A DNA stretch of 64,000 bases from an uncultured Bacteroidales bacterium (GCA_900316795.1 ONEF01000004.1:124001-188000), one strand, 5' to 3'; counted from the stretch's first letter, positions 7,791-17,451 are shown. Notes: generated from the sequence alone by a model not told the origin. Numbers and translations are program-made.

Positions 7791-9185
7791 TTATTCCTGG
7801 AAGATATCCCTTACGATCTGCGGGATTGAAGCGGCACGGATGACCTTGATCTTCCTGTGCTGCTTTTCTTCTTTCTGGCTGTAGGAGGAGATGTAGATTC
7901 TCTCGAATCCGAGCTTTTCCGCCTCGGCGATTCTTCTTTCCACCTGTGAAACAGGCCTTATCTCTCCGCTCAGGCCGACTTCTGCCGCAAATGTGTATTT
8001 CTGGCTGACGGCAACATCGAAGTTGGAAGACAGGATGCTCATTATGATTGCAAGGTCACAGGCCGGGTCTGCTACCTTGATGCCTCCTGCGATGTTCAGG
8101 AACACATCTTTTGCCCCGATCTTGAAACCGACTCTCTTTTCCAGTACGGCAAGCAGCATGTTGAGCCTTCTGACATCGAATCCCGTGGCGGATCTCTGAG
8201 GAGTGCCGTAGGCTGCCGTGGAAACAAGTGCCTGCACCTCTATCAGGAACGGACGGGTGCCGTCCAGCGTGGCGGCAACAGCGCTTCCGCTCAGACTTTC
8301 CTCGTGGGTGGAGATGAACATCTCGCTCGGGTTGAGGACTTCTCTGAGACCGGTTCCGGTCATCTCATAGACAGCCAGTTCCGCTGATGCCCCAAAGCGG
8401 TTTTTGATGCTTCTGAGGATACGGAAGGAATGTCTTGTGTCTCCCTCGAACTGGAGCACGACATCCACTATATGTTCCAGAACCTTTGGCCCGGCAATGG
8501 TTCCGTCTTTGGTTATGTGGCCGATGATTATGACCGGGGTGTTGGTTTCCTTGGCAAACCTCAGAAGGGAAACGGCACATTCCTTGACCTGTGATACGCT
8601 TCCTGCGGAAGACTCCACAGCCGTGGAGAAAATGGTCTGGATAGAATCTATGATCATCAGCTCCGGCTTGATGGCCTTTGCTTGGTCTATTATGTTGTCA
8701 AGGGATGTTTCAGGAAGGATGTAGCAGCCGTCGTGGATACCGCCCAGCCTTTCAGCCCTCATCTTGATCTGGCGTGCACTCTCCTCGCCTGATACATAGA
8801 GGGTTTTGAGGCTTTGATTGGAAAGCGGAATCTGCAGGCTGAGGGTGGATTTCCCGATGCCCGGCTCTCCACCGATCAGTACCAGGGAGCCTTTAACCAT
8901 TCCTCCGCCCAGAACCCTGTCAAGTTCGCTGAGGCTGCCGCTGCCATCGCCAGAGGAAGAAAGAATGATTCTCTCCTCGTTTCCATCAGCTTCTATCTCA
9001 GATAGTTTCTGTGGTTTGGCGTTGATTCCGGGAGCCGCATAACTTTTGGAAGGGCCTCCTTCGGAGCGGCTTACAACCTCCTCCACCATAGTGTTCCACT
9101 GTCCGCAGGAGGGGCACTGCCCCAGCCATTTAGGACTTTCATAACCGCAGTTTGAGCAGAAAAACGCTTTCTTGACCTTTGCCAT
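7791..9185 (-). CDS. radA: DNA repair protein RadA (Sms)
   Basis: 464-residue RecA-like helicase that drives branch migration in recombination and repair. It has an N-terminal four-cysteine zinc finger (FCSNCGYESPKWLGQCPSC), Walker A GGEPGIGKST, the RadA-specific SIKNRFGA motif, and a C-terminal Lon-like domain with ISSYSQKEE near the end. The ATG at 9185 (MAKVKKAFFC) is the family start; the frame is open to 9236. A near-consensus -7 element TATCTTTA (complement of 9208-9215) and an ATCGCGAT palindrome (9199-9206) lie just upstream. Confidence 0.95.
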   Translation of the reverse strand: MAKVKKAFFCSNCGYESPKWLGQCPSCGQWNTMVEEVVSRSEGGPSKSYAAPGINAKPQKLSEIEADGNEERIILSSSGDGSGSLSELDRVLGGGMVKGSLVLIGGEPGIGKSTLSLQIPLSNQSLKTLYVSGEESARQIKMRAERLGGIHDGCYILPETSLDNIIDQAKAIKPELMIIDSIQTIFSTAVESSAGSVSQVKECAVSLLRFAKETNTPVIIIGHITKDGTIAGPKVLEHIVDVVLQFEGDTRHSFRILRSIKNRFGASAELAVYEMTGTGLREVLNPSEMFISTHEESLSGSAVAATLDGTRPFLIEVQALVSTAAYGTPQRSATGFDVRRLNMLLAVLEKRVGFKIGAKDVFLNIAGGIKVADPACDLAIIMSILSSNFDVAVSQKYTFAAEVGLSGEIRPVSQVERRIAEAEKLGFERIYISSYSQKEEKQHRKIKVIRAASIPQIVRDIFQE

Positions 9186-9249
9186 AACCTTCTTTTTAAT
9201 CGCGATATAAAGATAGTGTAATTTAGGTGCAAACAAACCTGAAAAAGAT

Positions 9250-9257
9250 TATATTTG
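9250..9257 (+). promoter_or_regulatory. -7 promoter element (TATATTTG) of the serine hydrolase gene
   Basis: Matches TAnnTTTG. Predicted start near 9264, giving a leader of about 45 nt before the ATG at 9309. It diverges from radA. Confidence 0.5.
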
Positions 9258-9308
9258 TAAGGAGCAATCATTCCTGTTTACTGGATTGCCGGTTTTAAAC
9301 AAAGGCTT

Positions 9309-10961
9309 ATGAAACGTATATTTCTATTGTCGGCATTGGCGCTTTTTATGAGTGCGCCTTCTTTTGCCCAGAACGAAGAACTTGCAAAGAAGATTGATGA
9401 TTATGTTGTACAGGTTATGGATACATGGCAGCTGCCTGGTGCGGCCGTGGCCGTGTCTGTGGACAACAAGGTTGTCTTTATGAAGGCGTACGGAGTGAAG
9501 GAACTCCGCCCTGCCGACGGAGTCGGCTTTGCCGGAGTGAAATATGACGAATGCAAATTCACCCAGGCCGGCGTAAAACCTGTGGTGAACAAGCCTGGAG
9601 ATCCTGTAAAGACTTCTTCTTTGTTCCAGATAGCTTCCGTGTCCAAGTCCTTTACCGCAACCGTTATGGCCCAGCTGGTAAATGAGGGCAAGTTCAAGTG
9701 GACCGATACCGTAAAGAACCTTCTGCCTGACTTTGAGATGTTCAAGGACAATTCTTACGTGACCAACAACATGCTTGTAAGAGACGCCCTTCTGCACTCT
9801 ACAGGATTGGTGGACGAGGCAGGAACATACTTCGGGAATCTTGGCTATGACAGGGAGGATACATACAAGCTTCTTGGTTTTCTGAAGCCTGGTTTCAGCT
9901 TCCGCAGCGGATACGACTACAACAACATAACATTTGTGGTATGCTCCAAGCTCATTGAGAAATACACAGGCAAGAGCTGGGAAGATAATGTCCGTGAAAG
10001 GGTGTTCAAACCGCTGGGAATGAAATCCTCAACGATGAATGCAGACGGATTTGCTTCTGCAAAGGATGTGGTTACTCCTCACGACTACACATACGCCGGA
10101 GGCGGAAAGGTTGACGTTCTTCCTCTCTACGGAGACGAGCAGGCTCTCAACTGGCTGACCGTGATCGGCCCGGCTGGAAGTCTCTGCTCCACTGTTGAAG
10201 ACTTGATCAAATATGCCCAGTTCCACTGCAACAACGGTTACATCGTAAACCGCGATGAAAAAGGAAACGTAAAGGACACCACATTTGTGATGCCGAGAAA
10301 GGCGATGCTTCCTCTGCACAGGGGATATACGGTGGTAAGCCAGGATTCATCTATGATGAGACTTTATGGAATGTGCTGGTTCATAGAGCAGAATCACGAT
10401 TACAAGCTTTACTTCCACACCGGAACTTCCTGGGGCGTTACCGCTATCTGCTACTATGTTCCTGAACTCAAGCTGGCTGGTTGCGTACTTCTTAACTGCG
10501 AGGTCGGAGCTAACCCAAGATACGCCATCATGAGAAGAGTTATAGATCTTGTCAGAGGTGCAGCCGAACCTCTCAGGGACTACAGTGCAGAGTACTGGAA
10601 AGACTACACCACATCCAGGGACAAGGCTATCGCTGAGGCAAATGCAAAACCGAAACCGGAGGTTCTGCCTGAAGTTGCAGACAAGAGCATCTTTGCAGGA
10701 ACCTATACCAAGGAAGCTCCGTTCGGAGATATCATCATAACATACGAGAAGGGCAAGCTTTACCGCATTCCTGCAAAGTTCGCCGGAGTGAAAGAGTGGA
10801 AGAAGGAGCTCAAGCACAAGAGCGGCACAACCTATGTCTTCCGCAGCGACGGACACGGCTTTGAGCTGACTTTCAGAATGGAAGACGGCAAGGTTACAGG
10901 CTTTGACCAGGAGTTCGGAGAAAGGGAGGAGAAGGCTTTCGGCGGCTGGACAAGGAAATAG
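9309..10961 (+). CDS. Exported class C beta-lactamase-fold serine hydrolase
   Basis: 550-residue protein with a Sec signal peptide (MKRIFLLSALALFMSAPSFA). The catalytic domain has SVSK (SxxK, about residue 111), YNN (YxN, about 203) and HTG (about 369), the three motifs of class C beta-lactamase/D-peptidase proteins. A C-terminal domain of roughly 100 residues resembles the DUF3471-type extension of such proteins. Substrate is unknown: a D-amino-acid peptidase or esterase in the periplasm is as likely as beta-lactam resistance. The class I amidotransferase gene follows 48 bp downstream, also exported, suggesting a shared periplasmic role. Confidence 0.85.
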   Translation: MKRIFLLSALALFMSAPSFAQNEELAKKIDDYVVQVMDTWQLPGAAVAVSVDNKVVFMKAYGVKELRPADGVGFAGVKYDECKFTQAGVKPVVNKPGDPVKTSSLFQIASVSKSFTATVMAQLVNEGKFKWTDTVKNLLPDFEMFKDNSYVTNNMLVRDALLHSTGLVDEAGTYFGNLGYDREDTYKLLGFLKPGFSFRSGYDYNNITFVVCSKLIEKYTGKSWEDNVRERVFKPLGMKSSTMNADGFASAKDVVTPHDYTYAGGGKVDVLPLYGDEQALNWLTVIGPAGSLCSTVEDLIKYAQFHCNNGYIVNRDEKGNVKDTTFVMPRKAMLPLHRGYTVVSQDSSMMRLYGMCWFIEQNHDYKLYFHTGTSWGVTAICYYVPELKLAGCVLLNCEVGANPRYAIMRRVIDLVRGAAEPLRDYSAEYWKDYTTSRDKAIAEANAKPKPEVLPEVADKSIFAGTYTKEAPFGDIIITYEKGKLYRIPAKFAGVKEWKKELKHKSGTTYVFRSDGHGFELTFRMEDGKVTGFDQEFGEREEKAFGGWTRK

Positions 10962-11009
10962 AGCAGCCGGAAAAATCAAGAGGAAAACAAGTCAAAAAAT
11001 TCGTTAAGC

Positions 11010-11801
11010 ATGAAAAGACTGTTCAAGAACATAAGTTTTTTGTTGGCGGCACTGCTGCTGGCAATTCCGGTTTCTGCACAGAACCAGAAGAAGCCGGTGA
11101 TAGGAATCTCCTGCTCAATAGACGGAACAACCGTAGAGGTGGGAATGACTTACGTCAAAAGTGTAAGGAAGGCCGGAGGCATTCCTGTTGTCATCCCGAT
11201 TACTACATCCGAGAAGGAAATTGACGAGTATCTTGACCGCATAGACGGTCTTGTAATGACCGGCGGTGAGGACGTAAGCCCGCTTCTTTTCGGCCAGGAA
11301 CCAAGCCGTTTTTTGGGAGAGGTGGTTCCGGACAGAGACATCTATGACCTGATGCTCATCCGCAAGGCAATCAAGAAAGGCATTCCTGTTTTCGGCATCT
11401 GCCGAGGTATCCAGTGCCTGAACATAGCCATGGGCGGAGACATGATCCAGGATATTCCTTCAGAAGTTCCGGGTGCCATACAGCACCGCCAGAACGCTCC
11501 GCGTTCATACGGCAGCCATACGATAGAAATTGTCAAAGGTTCTTTGGTTGCAAAGCTTCTGGGTACAGAAAAGATAGCTGTCAATTCCTTCCACCACCAG
11601 GCCTGCGGAAAGGTGGCACCTGGCTACAAGGTAACAGCCAAGGCTCCTGACGGAATCATCGAGGCCATTGAGAGCGCGGACGGCAAGTCTTTCGGCGTTC
11701 AGTTCCATCCGGAAGGATTCGTGTACTCTGGAAACAACACTTTCCTGCCTTTGTTCAAGCATCTTGTTTCATTGGCCTCAGATTATTCAGCCAATAAATA
11801 G
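11010..11801 (+). CDS. Exported gamma-glutamyl-GABA hydrolase-like class I amidotransferase
   Basis: 263 residues. After a signal peptide ending near VSAQ comes a peptidase C26 domain: the nucleophile cysteine is in FGICRGIQCLN (about residue 132), and the His/Glu of the triad are in QFHPEGF (about 232-236). Similar to PuuD, which hydrolyses gamma-glutamyl-GABA in the cytosol; the signal peptide places this one in the envelope, where it may act on gamma-glutamyl bonds. It follows the serine hydrolase on the same strand. The exact substrate cannot be told from sequence. Confidence 0.85.
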   Translation: MKRLFKNISFLLAALLLAIPVSAQNQKKPVIGISCSIDGTTVEVGMTYVKSVRKAGGIPVVIPITTSEKEIDEYLDRIDGLVMTGGEDVSPLLFGQEPSRFLGEVVPDRDIYDLMLIRKAIKKGIPVFGICRGIQCLNIAMGGDMIQDIPSEVPGAIQHRQNAPRSYGSHTIEIVKGSLVAKLLGTEKIAVNSFHHQACGKVAPGYKVTAKAPDGIIEAIESADGKSFGVQFHPEGFVYSGNNTFLPLFKHLVSLASDYSANK

Positions 11802-11805
11802 AAAG

Positions 11806-13983
11806 CTAACGGCCGGAATCGGATATCATCCTTGATATTAGATTGTTAAGAGAGTCTGCCTTGAGCAGGCTCTCTAACATTATGTGCATACGGTATTTCC
11901 AGACCTGGTCTTTGCTCTGAGGGTCGCTGATTCTCTCTGAATAAGGGAAGCGGCTCCTGAGCTTTTTATCCAGGCTCATCCAGTCCTGGATTGGCAGCAC
12001 CGCGAACATGCTGTCTTTTTTGAGGATGCTTTCTGCACCGGCGATACATTCCTCCGCTGTCGCGTCATAGAAGGTCTGCTTCTTGTCTTCTGACTTGAAG
12101 GATATGGTCCTGAGTTTTTCCCCCAGCCACATCCTCATTGTCGGGGATGTGGAATCTGAAGTGTAAGAGGCGCTGAGGTAGGTTGCTTTTTCTGGTTCCT
12201 TTTGGGCGGAAATGACAGAAAGCATCCTGAGGCTTTTCCATCCGTTGCCCCATATCATCATGTTTGATGTGGACATGAGCTGAGGGATCATCTTCCGGTA
12301 GAGAGGAAGGTCTCCTTCTGAGAGAGCCGGCTCGTCGCCGAGGCTGTAGATGTCAAGATACCAGCTCATTACCCTGATGCGCTTTTTCCACCACATATAG
12401 TTTTCCTCATCGAGGGCTTTCCAGTTGAAAGATGCAAAACCATCTTTGTCCGCACCATTGAAAAGATGCGGGAATTTCCAGGTGTCAACACTGTTTTTAA
12501 GAACTCTCATCTGAAGTTCTCCCTTAAGTGCGATGCCTTTTGAATGAGCGTAACGGATGACTTGGTCCAGCTGGCGGAAAAGATGGAACTGGAGCCAGAT
12601 ATGGAACTGGGTGGATTGATGGATCTTCTGAACGTCTTCCCAGTTTAATTTTCCCAGAAGAGAGTGGGCGGAGGCGTATGTCTTTGTAAGTGTTTTGTTG
12701 CCGAAGACAGCAGTTAGATCTTCAGAATAAGTGGAGAACTCTTTCCATAAGCTGAAGTCTGAAGTTGAGAAGAAATCTCTCAAGGCACAGAACAGGGCAT
12801 AGCCGCATACCCAGTCTTTGTGCTCGTTCATGAACTTGTAGAAATCAGGATGTGCGGCATCCCTCTTTCCCCTTTCGCTGAAGAGAAGCTCCAGATATTT
12901 TTTCTTGAAGTAATAGAGGTCTTCGTAATCCACGGAACCCTTGCGGTTGAGAGATCTCATTTCCTTGGCGGCGGCTTTCTCTTTGGCGGAATCTGCCAAT
13001 GGCCCTATATCGCTGAGCGACATATATATAGGGTTGATGGCAAGAGAGGAGACGCTCTTGTAAGGAGAAGAGTCTTTGCCGGAAAATGTCTGTGTGGTGT
13101 CATTCAATGGGAGTATTTCCAGCACTTTGATTCCGGTTTTGGCAGCCCAGTCTATGAGGAGTTTCATATCTGTTATCTCTCCGCAGCCGCTGCTGCTTTC
13201 TGATTTGAGCGAAAACAGCGGAACGCTGCAACCGGCGAACTTTCTTTTCAGGGGAGGAAACACTACCTGGGAATGTTCCTTTATGACGGTTTCGTTGCGG
13301 CCGATTTGCGGAATGGTGAACTCTCTTTCCCGACCCTCCGGGAGGGTTTCAAAGACATAGTCTCCGGTCTTGCTGTTGACCATTGCCAGCTTGTACTTCC
13401 ATATCTGTCCTTGACAGCCTTCTGTAGAGAAACTTGCAATCCATTTGAGGCCTTTCAGACGGGCCATCTTCACACCCTTGTCCGGTTTACGGTTCCCAAG
13501 GGCTTTTCCTTCTCCGCAGACAACTATCCTGCAGTCATTGGGAACATTGGGAACAACGGCCCTGATTATAAGCTCATTGTTGTTCTTGTGAGTTTGGGTG
13601 TAAGGGCTGTAGTTGCTTCCGTAGAAGACGTGTGAGAACGGGTCTGTAAGAAATGGAGCCTCTTCCGTATATTCCTGCCAGTGGTCTATGCTTTCTATTT
13701 TTACGGTTGCTGAGTTCGGAGCCAGCCTCCTTCCTCCGCCGACCTCGTAAGTGAGAGTACCGTCCGGGCTCTTTACAAAGTACTTGTAGAACAGAACCCT
13801 TTCTTTCAGCTGGTCAAACTGGAGCCTGGCTTCCCAAAGGGTTTCCCCTGCAGGATTTTTCCCGGCATCTTCCATCTTGAAAGCCTTGTCGGGATAATAG
13901 TTGCCAAGAAGAGGGGACGAGCCTGTGATGAAAACCTCATCGCCCGGTCTGGTGTTGACCCTTACTCTGAAATATATGTTCAT
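11806..13983 (-). CDS. GH77 (4-alpha-glucanotransferase)-like protein with degenerate catalytic site
   Basis: 725 residues. Two CBM20-type starch-binding domains (about 1-105 and 115-230) precede a GH77 domain of the DPE2/MalQ type (about 260-725), recognised by KVLEILPLNDTTQTF, KGELQMRVLKNSVDTWKFP and DSSPYKSVSSLAINPIYMSL. The catalytic positions look lost: where GH77 enzymes have RIDH with the nucleophile Asp this protein has YSLGD (about 546-550); GEDLG with the acid/base Glu is GNGWK (about 579-583); the THD segment is TSDS (about 608-611). The frame is intact, so a binding or regulatory role is more likely than decay. Its start overlaps the flippase-like gene by 4 nt. It is shorter than typical Bacteroidales MalQ. 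Confidence 0.75.
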   Translation of the reverse strand: MNIYFRVRVNTRPGDEVFITGSSPLLGNYYPDKAFKMEDAGKNPAGETLWEARLQFDQLKERVLFYKYFVKSPDGTLTYEVGGGRRLAPNSATVKIESIDHWQEYTEEAPFLTDPFSHVFYGSNYSPYTQTHKNNNELIIRAVVPNVPNDCRIVVCGEGKALGNRKPDKGVKMARLKGLKWIASFSTEGCQGQIWKYKLAMVNSKTGDYVFETLPEGREREFTIPQIGRNETVIKEHSQVVFPPLKRKFAGCSVPLFSLKSESSSGCGEITDMKLLIDWAAKTGIKVLEILPLNDTTQTFSGKDSSPYKSVSSLAINPIYMSLSDIGPLADSAKEKAAAKEMRSLNRKGSVDYEDLYYFKKKYLELLFSERGKRDAAHPDFYKFMNEHKDWVCGYALFCALRDFFSTSDFSLWKEFSTYSEDLTAVFGNKTLTKTYASAHSLLGKLNWEDVQKIHQSTQFHIWLQFHLFRQLDQVIRYAHSKGIALKGELQMRVLKNSVDTWKFPHLFNGADKDGFASFNWKALDEENYMWWKKRIRVMSWYLDIYSLGDEPALSEGDLPLYRKMIPQLMSTSNMMIWGNGWKSLRMLSVISAQKEPEKATYLSASYTSDSTSPTMRMWLGEKLRTISFKSEDKKQTFYDATAEECIAGAESILKKDSMFAVLPIQDWMSLDKKLRSRFPYSERISDPQSKDQVWKYRMHIMLESLLKADSLNNLISRMISDSGR

Positions 13984-15005
13984 TTTGTACTGATTTTTCT
14001 TTTTAAGACCGTGTAGATTATCAGCGATACGGCTCCTGTCAGAATCATGGAAAGAGCCTGGGATTCATGGCTTATGGTAGCAAATACAACCCCGTCGTTC
14101 CATGGTATGAAATATACCTGGGAGGCGGCGAGGGCTATGATGAAATGGAAGGCTCCGATACCGCCCTGGACCGGTATCACCCATCCGAAACTTCCGACTA
14201 TCATCAAAAACAGAGCGTCTTTCCAGCCCAGCCCGGAAAGGACCGGGAATGCCTTTACGGTAAAGTAACTTGTGGCAAAGAAACTGCCCCAGAGAAGTAT
14301 CGTATAGAGGAAGAACAGCCATTTCCTCTTCATCCTTACGGCGGACTTCACGCCGGCCCACATATTTGACAAAAAACCAGTTATCTTGGCCCCGGCCTTT
14401 GTCTTTGCAAGTCTCTTCCTGAAGACAAAAAGAAGCACTGCCGCAAGCAGGATTGCTCCAAGCACAATGAAAAGAATGCTCAGCGATGAGGAACTGAATT
14501 TTCCTGAAGCGGGGTCTATCATCTGGTTTGAGATGAACTCTCCGAACTCGTTCCAGCAAACTGCGGCGAAAATCACGCCTATCATTATTAGGCACAGAAG
14601 ATCCCAGGCTCTTTCAGCCACGACGGTTCCCACGGCACCCTCGAAAGTGGTGTTCTTCTTCAGGGTGCTTACCACTCCGCACCTTACGATTTCTCCTATC
14701 CTGGGAAAGGCGAAGTTTGCGAGGTTGCCGATGGTAACTCCGTGGTATGAAGACCATACGGAAGACTCGGGGTCTATCTGGCTGAGCATCATCTTCCATC
14801 TGGCACCCCTTATAAGGAACTCAAAGAATCCGACAGAAACGGCGGCCACGATCCATCCCCAGCGGCAGGTGGAAAGTCCTGCTATGAACTCGCTCCAGCT
14901 GATTCCCCTGAAACTGAAGTACAGGAGAACCAGAGCCAATGCCAGCATAAGGGAGTATCGGATGATACTTCTTGCTGAGAAGCTGAGACTCTTTTCTTGC
15001 GCCAT
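13980..15005 (-). CDS. Flippase-like integral membrane protein (LPG synthase TM / YbhN family)
   Basis: 341 residues with about eight hydrophobic segments and no catalytic domain. It matches the lysylphosphatidylglycerol synthase transmembrane (UPF0104) family by the G-N-L/F-PRIGE region: VTIGNLANFAFPRIGEIVRC. Members are thought to move lipids or lipid-linked sugars across the inner membrane. The ATG at 15005 (MAQEKSLSF) follows a good -7 element; the frame is open to 15323 but that runs antisense through the PfkB gene. The stop overlaps the GH77-like start (ATGA), so the two are translationally coupled. Confidence 0.85.
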   Translation of the reverse strand: MAQEKSLSFSARSIIRYSLMLALALVLLYFSFRGISWSEFIAGLSTCRWGWIVAAVSVGFFEFLIRGARWKMMLSQIDPESSVWSSYHGVTIGNLANFAFPRIGEIVRCGVVSTLKKNTTFEGAVGTVVAERAWDLLCLIMIGVIFAAVCWNEFGEFISNQMIDPASGKFSSSSLSILFIVLGAILLAAVLLFVFRKRLAKTKAGAKITGFLSNMWAGVKSAVRMKRKWLFFLYTILLWGSFFATSYFTVKAFPVLSGLGWKDALFLMIVGSFGWVIPVQGGIGAFHFIIALAASQVYFIPWNDGVVFATISHESQALSMILTGAVSLIIYTVLKRKISTK

Positions 15006-15028
15006 AAGTTCTTTTTTTAGAATGAAAA

Positions 15029-15036
15029 CAAAATTA
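15029..15036 (-). promoter_or_regulatory. -7 promoter element (TAATTTTG) of the flippase/GH77-like operon
   Basis: Matches TAnnTTTG; predicted start near 15022 and leader of about 17 nt. It faces away from the PfkB promoter 14 nt to the right. Confidence 0.55.
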
Positions 15037-15050
15037 CACAAAATAAATGA

Positions 15051-15058
15051 TACCTTTG
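15051..15058 (+). promoter_or_regulatory. -7 promoter element (TACCTTTG) of the PfkB kinase operon
   Basis: Matches TAnnTTTG; predicted start near 15065, 17 nt before the ATG at 15082. Confidence 0.55.
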
Positions 15059-15081
15059 TAAAAGAGCAAATCTTTAGACAG

Positions 15082-16068
15082 ATGAAATCGATTATAGGAA
15101 TAGGCAACGCCCTGACTGATGTCTTGGCTGTTTTGGAAGATGATTCTCTTCTCAAGAAATACAGGCTGCCGTCCGGCAGCATGCAGTGGGTCAGCAAGGA
15201 AGTCTCACAAAGTATATGGAACGATGTCAAAGACCGCAAGACGGAGATTGTTCCTGGAGGAAGTGCAGCCAATACAATTTCCGGATGCGCCAACTTGGGA
15301 ATGGAAAGCGGTTTCATAGGCAAGGTGGGAGACGATGAGATAGGCCGTCTTTTCAGGGAAGGGCAGGAGAAAACCGGGATTACCCCTCATCTGCTCTTGG
15401 GAAAGGACTCCAGCGGAAGGGCGATGGTCTTCATAACTCCGGATTCCGAACGCACATTTGCGGACTATATGGGAGCCGCCCTGGAACTTTGTGCAGAAGA
15501 CCTCGAAGAGGCTCTCTTCAAAGGATATGACATACTCCATATAGAGGGCTATCTGGTTCAGAGCCACGCTCTTGTAAGACGTGCCGTGGAGATTTGCAAA
15601 AAAATGGGAATGACGGTTTCAATAGACCTTGCAAGCTTCAATGTAGTGGAAGACAATTATGATTTCCTTCACGAGATCGTTGAGAAATATGTGGACATTG
15701 TCTTTGCCAACGAGGCTGAAGCCAAGGCTTTCACGCACAAGGGCCCGGGGGAGGCCCTGGATGTTATAGCCGGAATGTGCAAGGTTGCCGTCGTCAAGGT
15801 GGGAGGAGACGGTTCTTTTGTCAGGAGCGGAGCGTTGAAAAGAAAGATAGAGCCGTTCCCGGCCCGCAAGGTGGACACTACTGGAGCCGGAGACTTGTTT
15901 GCTGCAGGGTTCCTGTACGCTTACGCCCAAGGTCTTCCGCTGGAAGTCTGCGGAAAGGCAGGCTCTTATGTCTCTTCCAAGGTGATTGAAGTTGTGGGAA
16001 CCAAGATGAGTGACCAAACCTGGGAGGAAATCAGAAAGAAGGTGGCAGGGATTATCGCTGAGAAATGA
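15082..16068 (+). CDS. PfkB-family carbohydrate/adenosine kinase
   Basis: 328-residue ribokinase-fold enzyme. It opens with GIGNALTDVLAVL, has the glycine-rich PGGSAANTISGCANLG substrate region and the C-terminal PfkB signature DTTGAGDLFAAGFLY with the catalytic Asp. The closest recognisable group is the adenosine/ribokinase-like kinases common in Bacteroidales; adenosine is a plausible substrate but is not proved. The frame extends upstream to 14386 only as an antisense artefact of the flippase gene. The stop overlaps the histidine-kinase start by 4 nt (ATGA), so the genes are co-transcribed. Confidence 0.88.
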   Translation: MKSIIGIGNALTDVLAVLEDDSLLKKYRLPSGSMQWVSKEVSQSIWNDVKDRKTEIVPGGSAANTISGCANLGMESGFIGKVGDDEIGRLFREGQEKTGITPHLLLGKDSSGRAMVFITPDSERTFADYMGAALELCAEDLEEALFKGYDILHIEGYLVQSHALVRRAVEICKKMGMTVSIDLASFNVVEDNYDFLHEIVEKYVDIVFANEAEAKAFTHKGPGEALDVIAGMCKVAVVKVGGDGSFVRSGALKRKIEPFPARKVDTTGAGDLFAAGFLYAYAQGLPLEVCGKAGSYVSSKVIEVVGTKMSDQTWEEIRKKVAGIIAEK

Positions 16069-17420
16069 AGTGGTCTTTCAAGATATTGGCAATAGTTGCG
16101 GCAGTTGCGCTTCTGCCATTGCAGTACATACTGCTTCTGAAGGTTTACAAATCTTTGGAAAGCAATCTGTATGTTACTGTAGATGAGTGCTTCCGCAATG
16201 CTGTTGAAGAAGAGTCAATAGCCAGGTTCGACCATATCCTGGACTCGTCTTCCGTCTATGCCGATATAGTGTCTTCCAGCCGGAACACCCTGATGGACAT
16301 ACAGTTCATCCTTGAGAAGGAAGGCAGCCGAGTGAACCTTGGCAATCTCAGGTCTTTCTTTGCCGAGAATCTGGCAGACAAGGAACTGCCTGTGTTGAAT
16401 TTCAGGATAGTGGAGACAGAAAACGACACCAACGTTTTCAGGACGGCTGATGACTTCCTTTCAGACCCTCAGGCGGAAAGGAGCACATTCTCCAAGCTCT
16501 CCACACATATAGTCCCGACTTCTTCAGACTTGTCCAGGGGTGTGGCCGCCATCATCACCAACCCTTACAGTGCCATCCTTCCACAGCTCAGGATGTTGAT
16601 CATATTCTCCTTCCTGATTGTTTTGTTCGTGATTTTCTGCCTGTGGAAGATGGTCCGCACCCTGGGAAAAGTCAATTTCGTGAACAACCTCCGGAAAGAT
16701 CACACCTATGCCATGATCCACGACATGAAGACACCTCTGTCTTCAATCATGATCATCGCCGAGGATTTCAAGGACAATCCGGTTATCAGTTCAGATGAGG
16801 ACACGGCGGAGCAGCTGAGGATTCTCGGGGATGAGTGCCGCCACCTGAACACCATCTGCGAGAAGGTCATCAATGTAGCCAAGGTGGACAGCAAGAAGCT
16901 TAAGTTCGTGTATGAGAAGATAGACCTGGAAGAGTTCTTTGACGGGATAAAGGCCAAGTTGGGGGCGCTCTATCCATCTTCGGCAACGGTTCAGCCGGCA
17001 TCTTCTTCCACCGCTGTAAAGACTGTGGAATTCACTTCAGACATGTCCCAGGAAAAATGGCTGATAGCAGACAGGCTATACCTTACGGAAATCGTTGACA
17101 ACCTGATAGACAACTCCATCAAATATTCCGGCCGGGAGGTCAAGATAAACGCGCGCAGCGTAAGAAGGGGCAAGATTACGGAACTCAGGATAAGGGACAA
17201 CGGATTCGGCTTTGACGAAGACGCTTCAAAGAGGCTTTTCAAAAAGTTCGAAAGAGGAGAGAACACGGTAGGCATCTCGGGGCACGGCATAGGTCTCAAC
17301 TATGTCTATCAGCTGATGAAATTCTTTGGCGGTTATGTCAGGACGGAGAGCCGTAAAGGCCTGTTCACGGAAATGATACTGGGTTTCCCTTCACGCCGCC
17401 AATATGAAGTGACAGAATAG
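16065..17420 (+). CDS. Two-component sensor histidine kinase
   Basis: 451 residues. Two membrane segments (about 6-26 and 178-196) flank a ~150-residue periplasmic sensor region with no recognised domain. There is no obvious HAMP; the kinase core follows directly. The H-box is HDMKTPLSS with the phospho-accepting His near residue 219, the N-box is LIDNSIKYS, and the ATP lid has IRDNGFGF and GHGIGLNYV. Its start overlaps the PfkB gene by 4 nt, and the cognate response regulator lies 31 bp downstream. Confidence 0.9.
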   Translation: MKWSFKILAIVAAVALLPLQYILLLKVYKSLESNLYVTVDECFRNAVEEESIARFDHILDSSSVYADIVSSSRNTLMDIQFILEKEGSRVNLGNLRSFFAENLADKELPVLNFRIVETENDTNVFRTADDFLSDPQAERSTFSKLSTHIVPTSSDLSRGVAAIITNPYSAILPQLRMLIIFSFLIVLFVIFCLWKMVRTLGKVNFVNNLRKDHTYAMIHDMKTPLSSIMIIAEDFKDNPVISSDEDTAEQLRILGDECRHLNTICEKVINVAKVDSKKLKFVYEKIDLEEFFDGIKAKLGALYPSSATVQPASSSTAVKTVEFTSDMSQEKWLIADRLYLTEIVDNLIDNSIKYSGREVKINARSVRRGKITELRIRDNGFGFDEDASKRLFKKFERGENTVGISGHGIGLNYVYQLMKFFGGYVRTESRKGLFTEMILGFPSRRQYEVTE

Positions 17421-17451
17421 CGACATTAGGATAATTAAACGGGCAAAAGCG

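Noticed and set aside
9309-10961. Beta-lactam resistance gene
   Set aside because: The three motifs are shared with peptidases and esterases; nothing in the context is specific to resistance.
14386-15081. Upstream extension of the PfkB kinase frame (560-residue ORF)
   Set aside because: It is antisense to the flippase-like gene; the real start follows the promoter element at 15051-15058.
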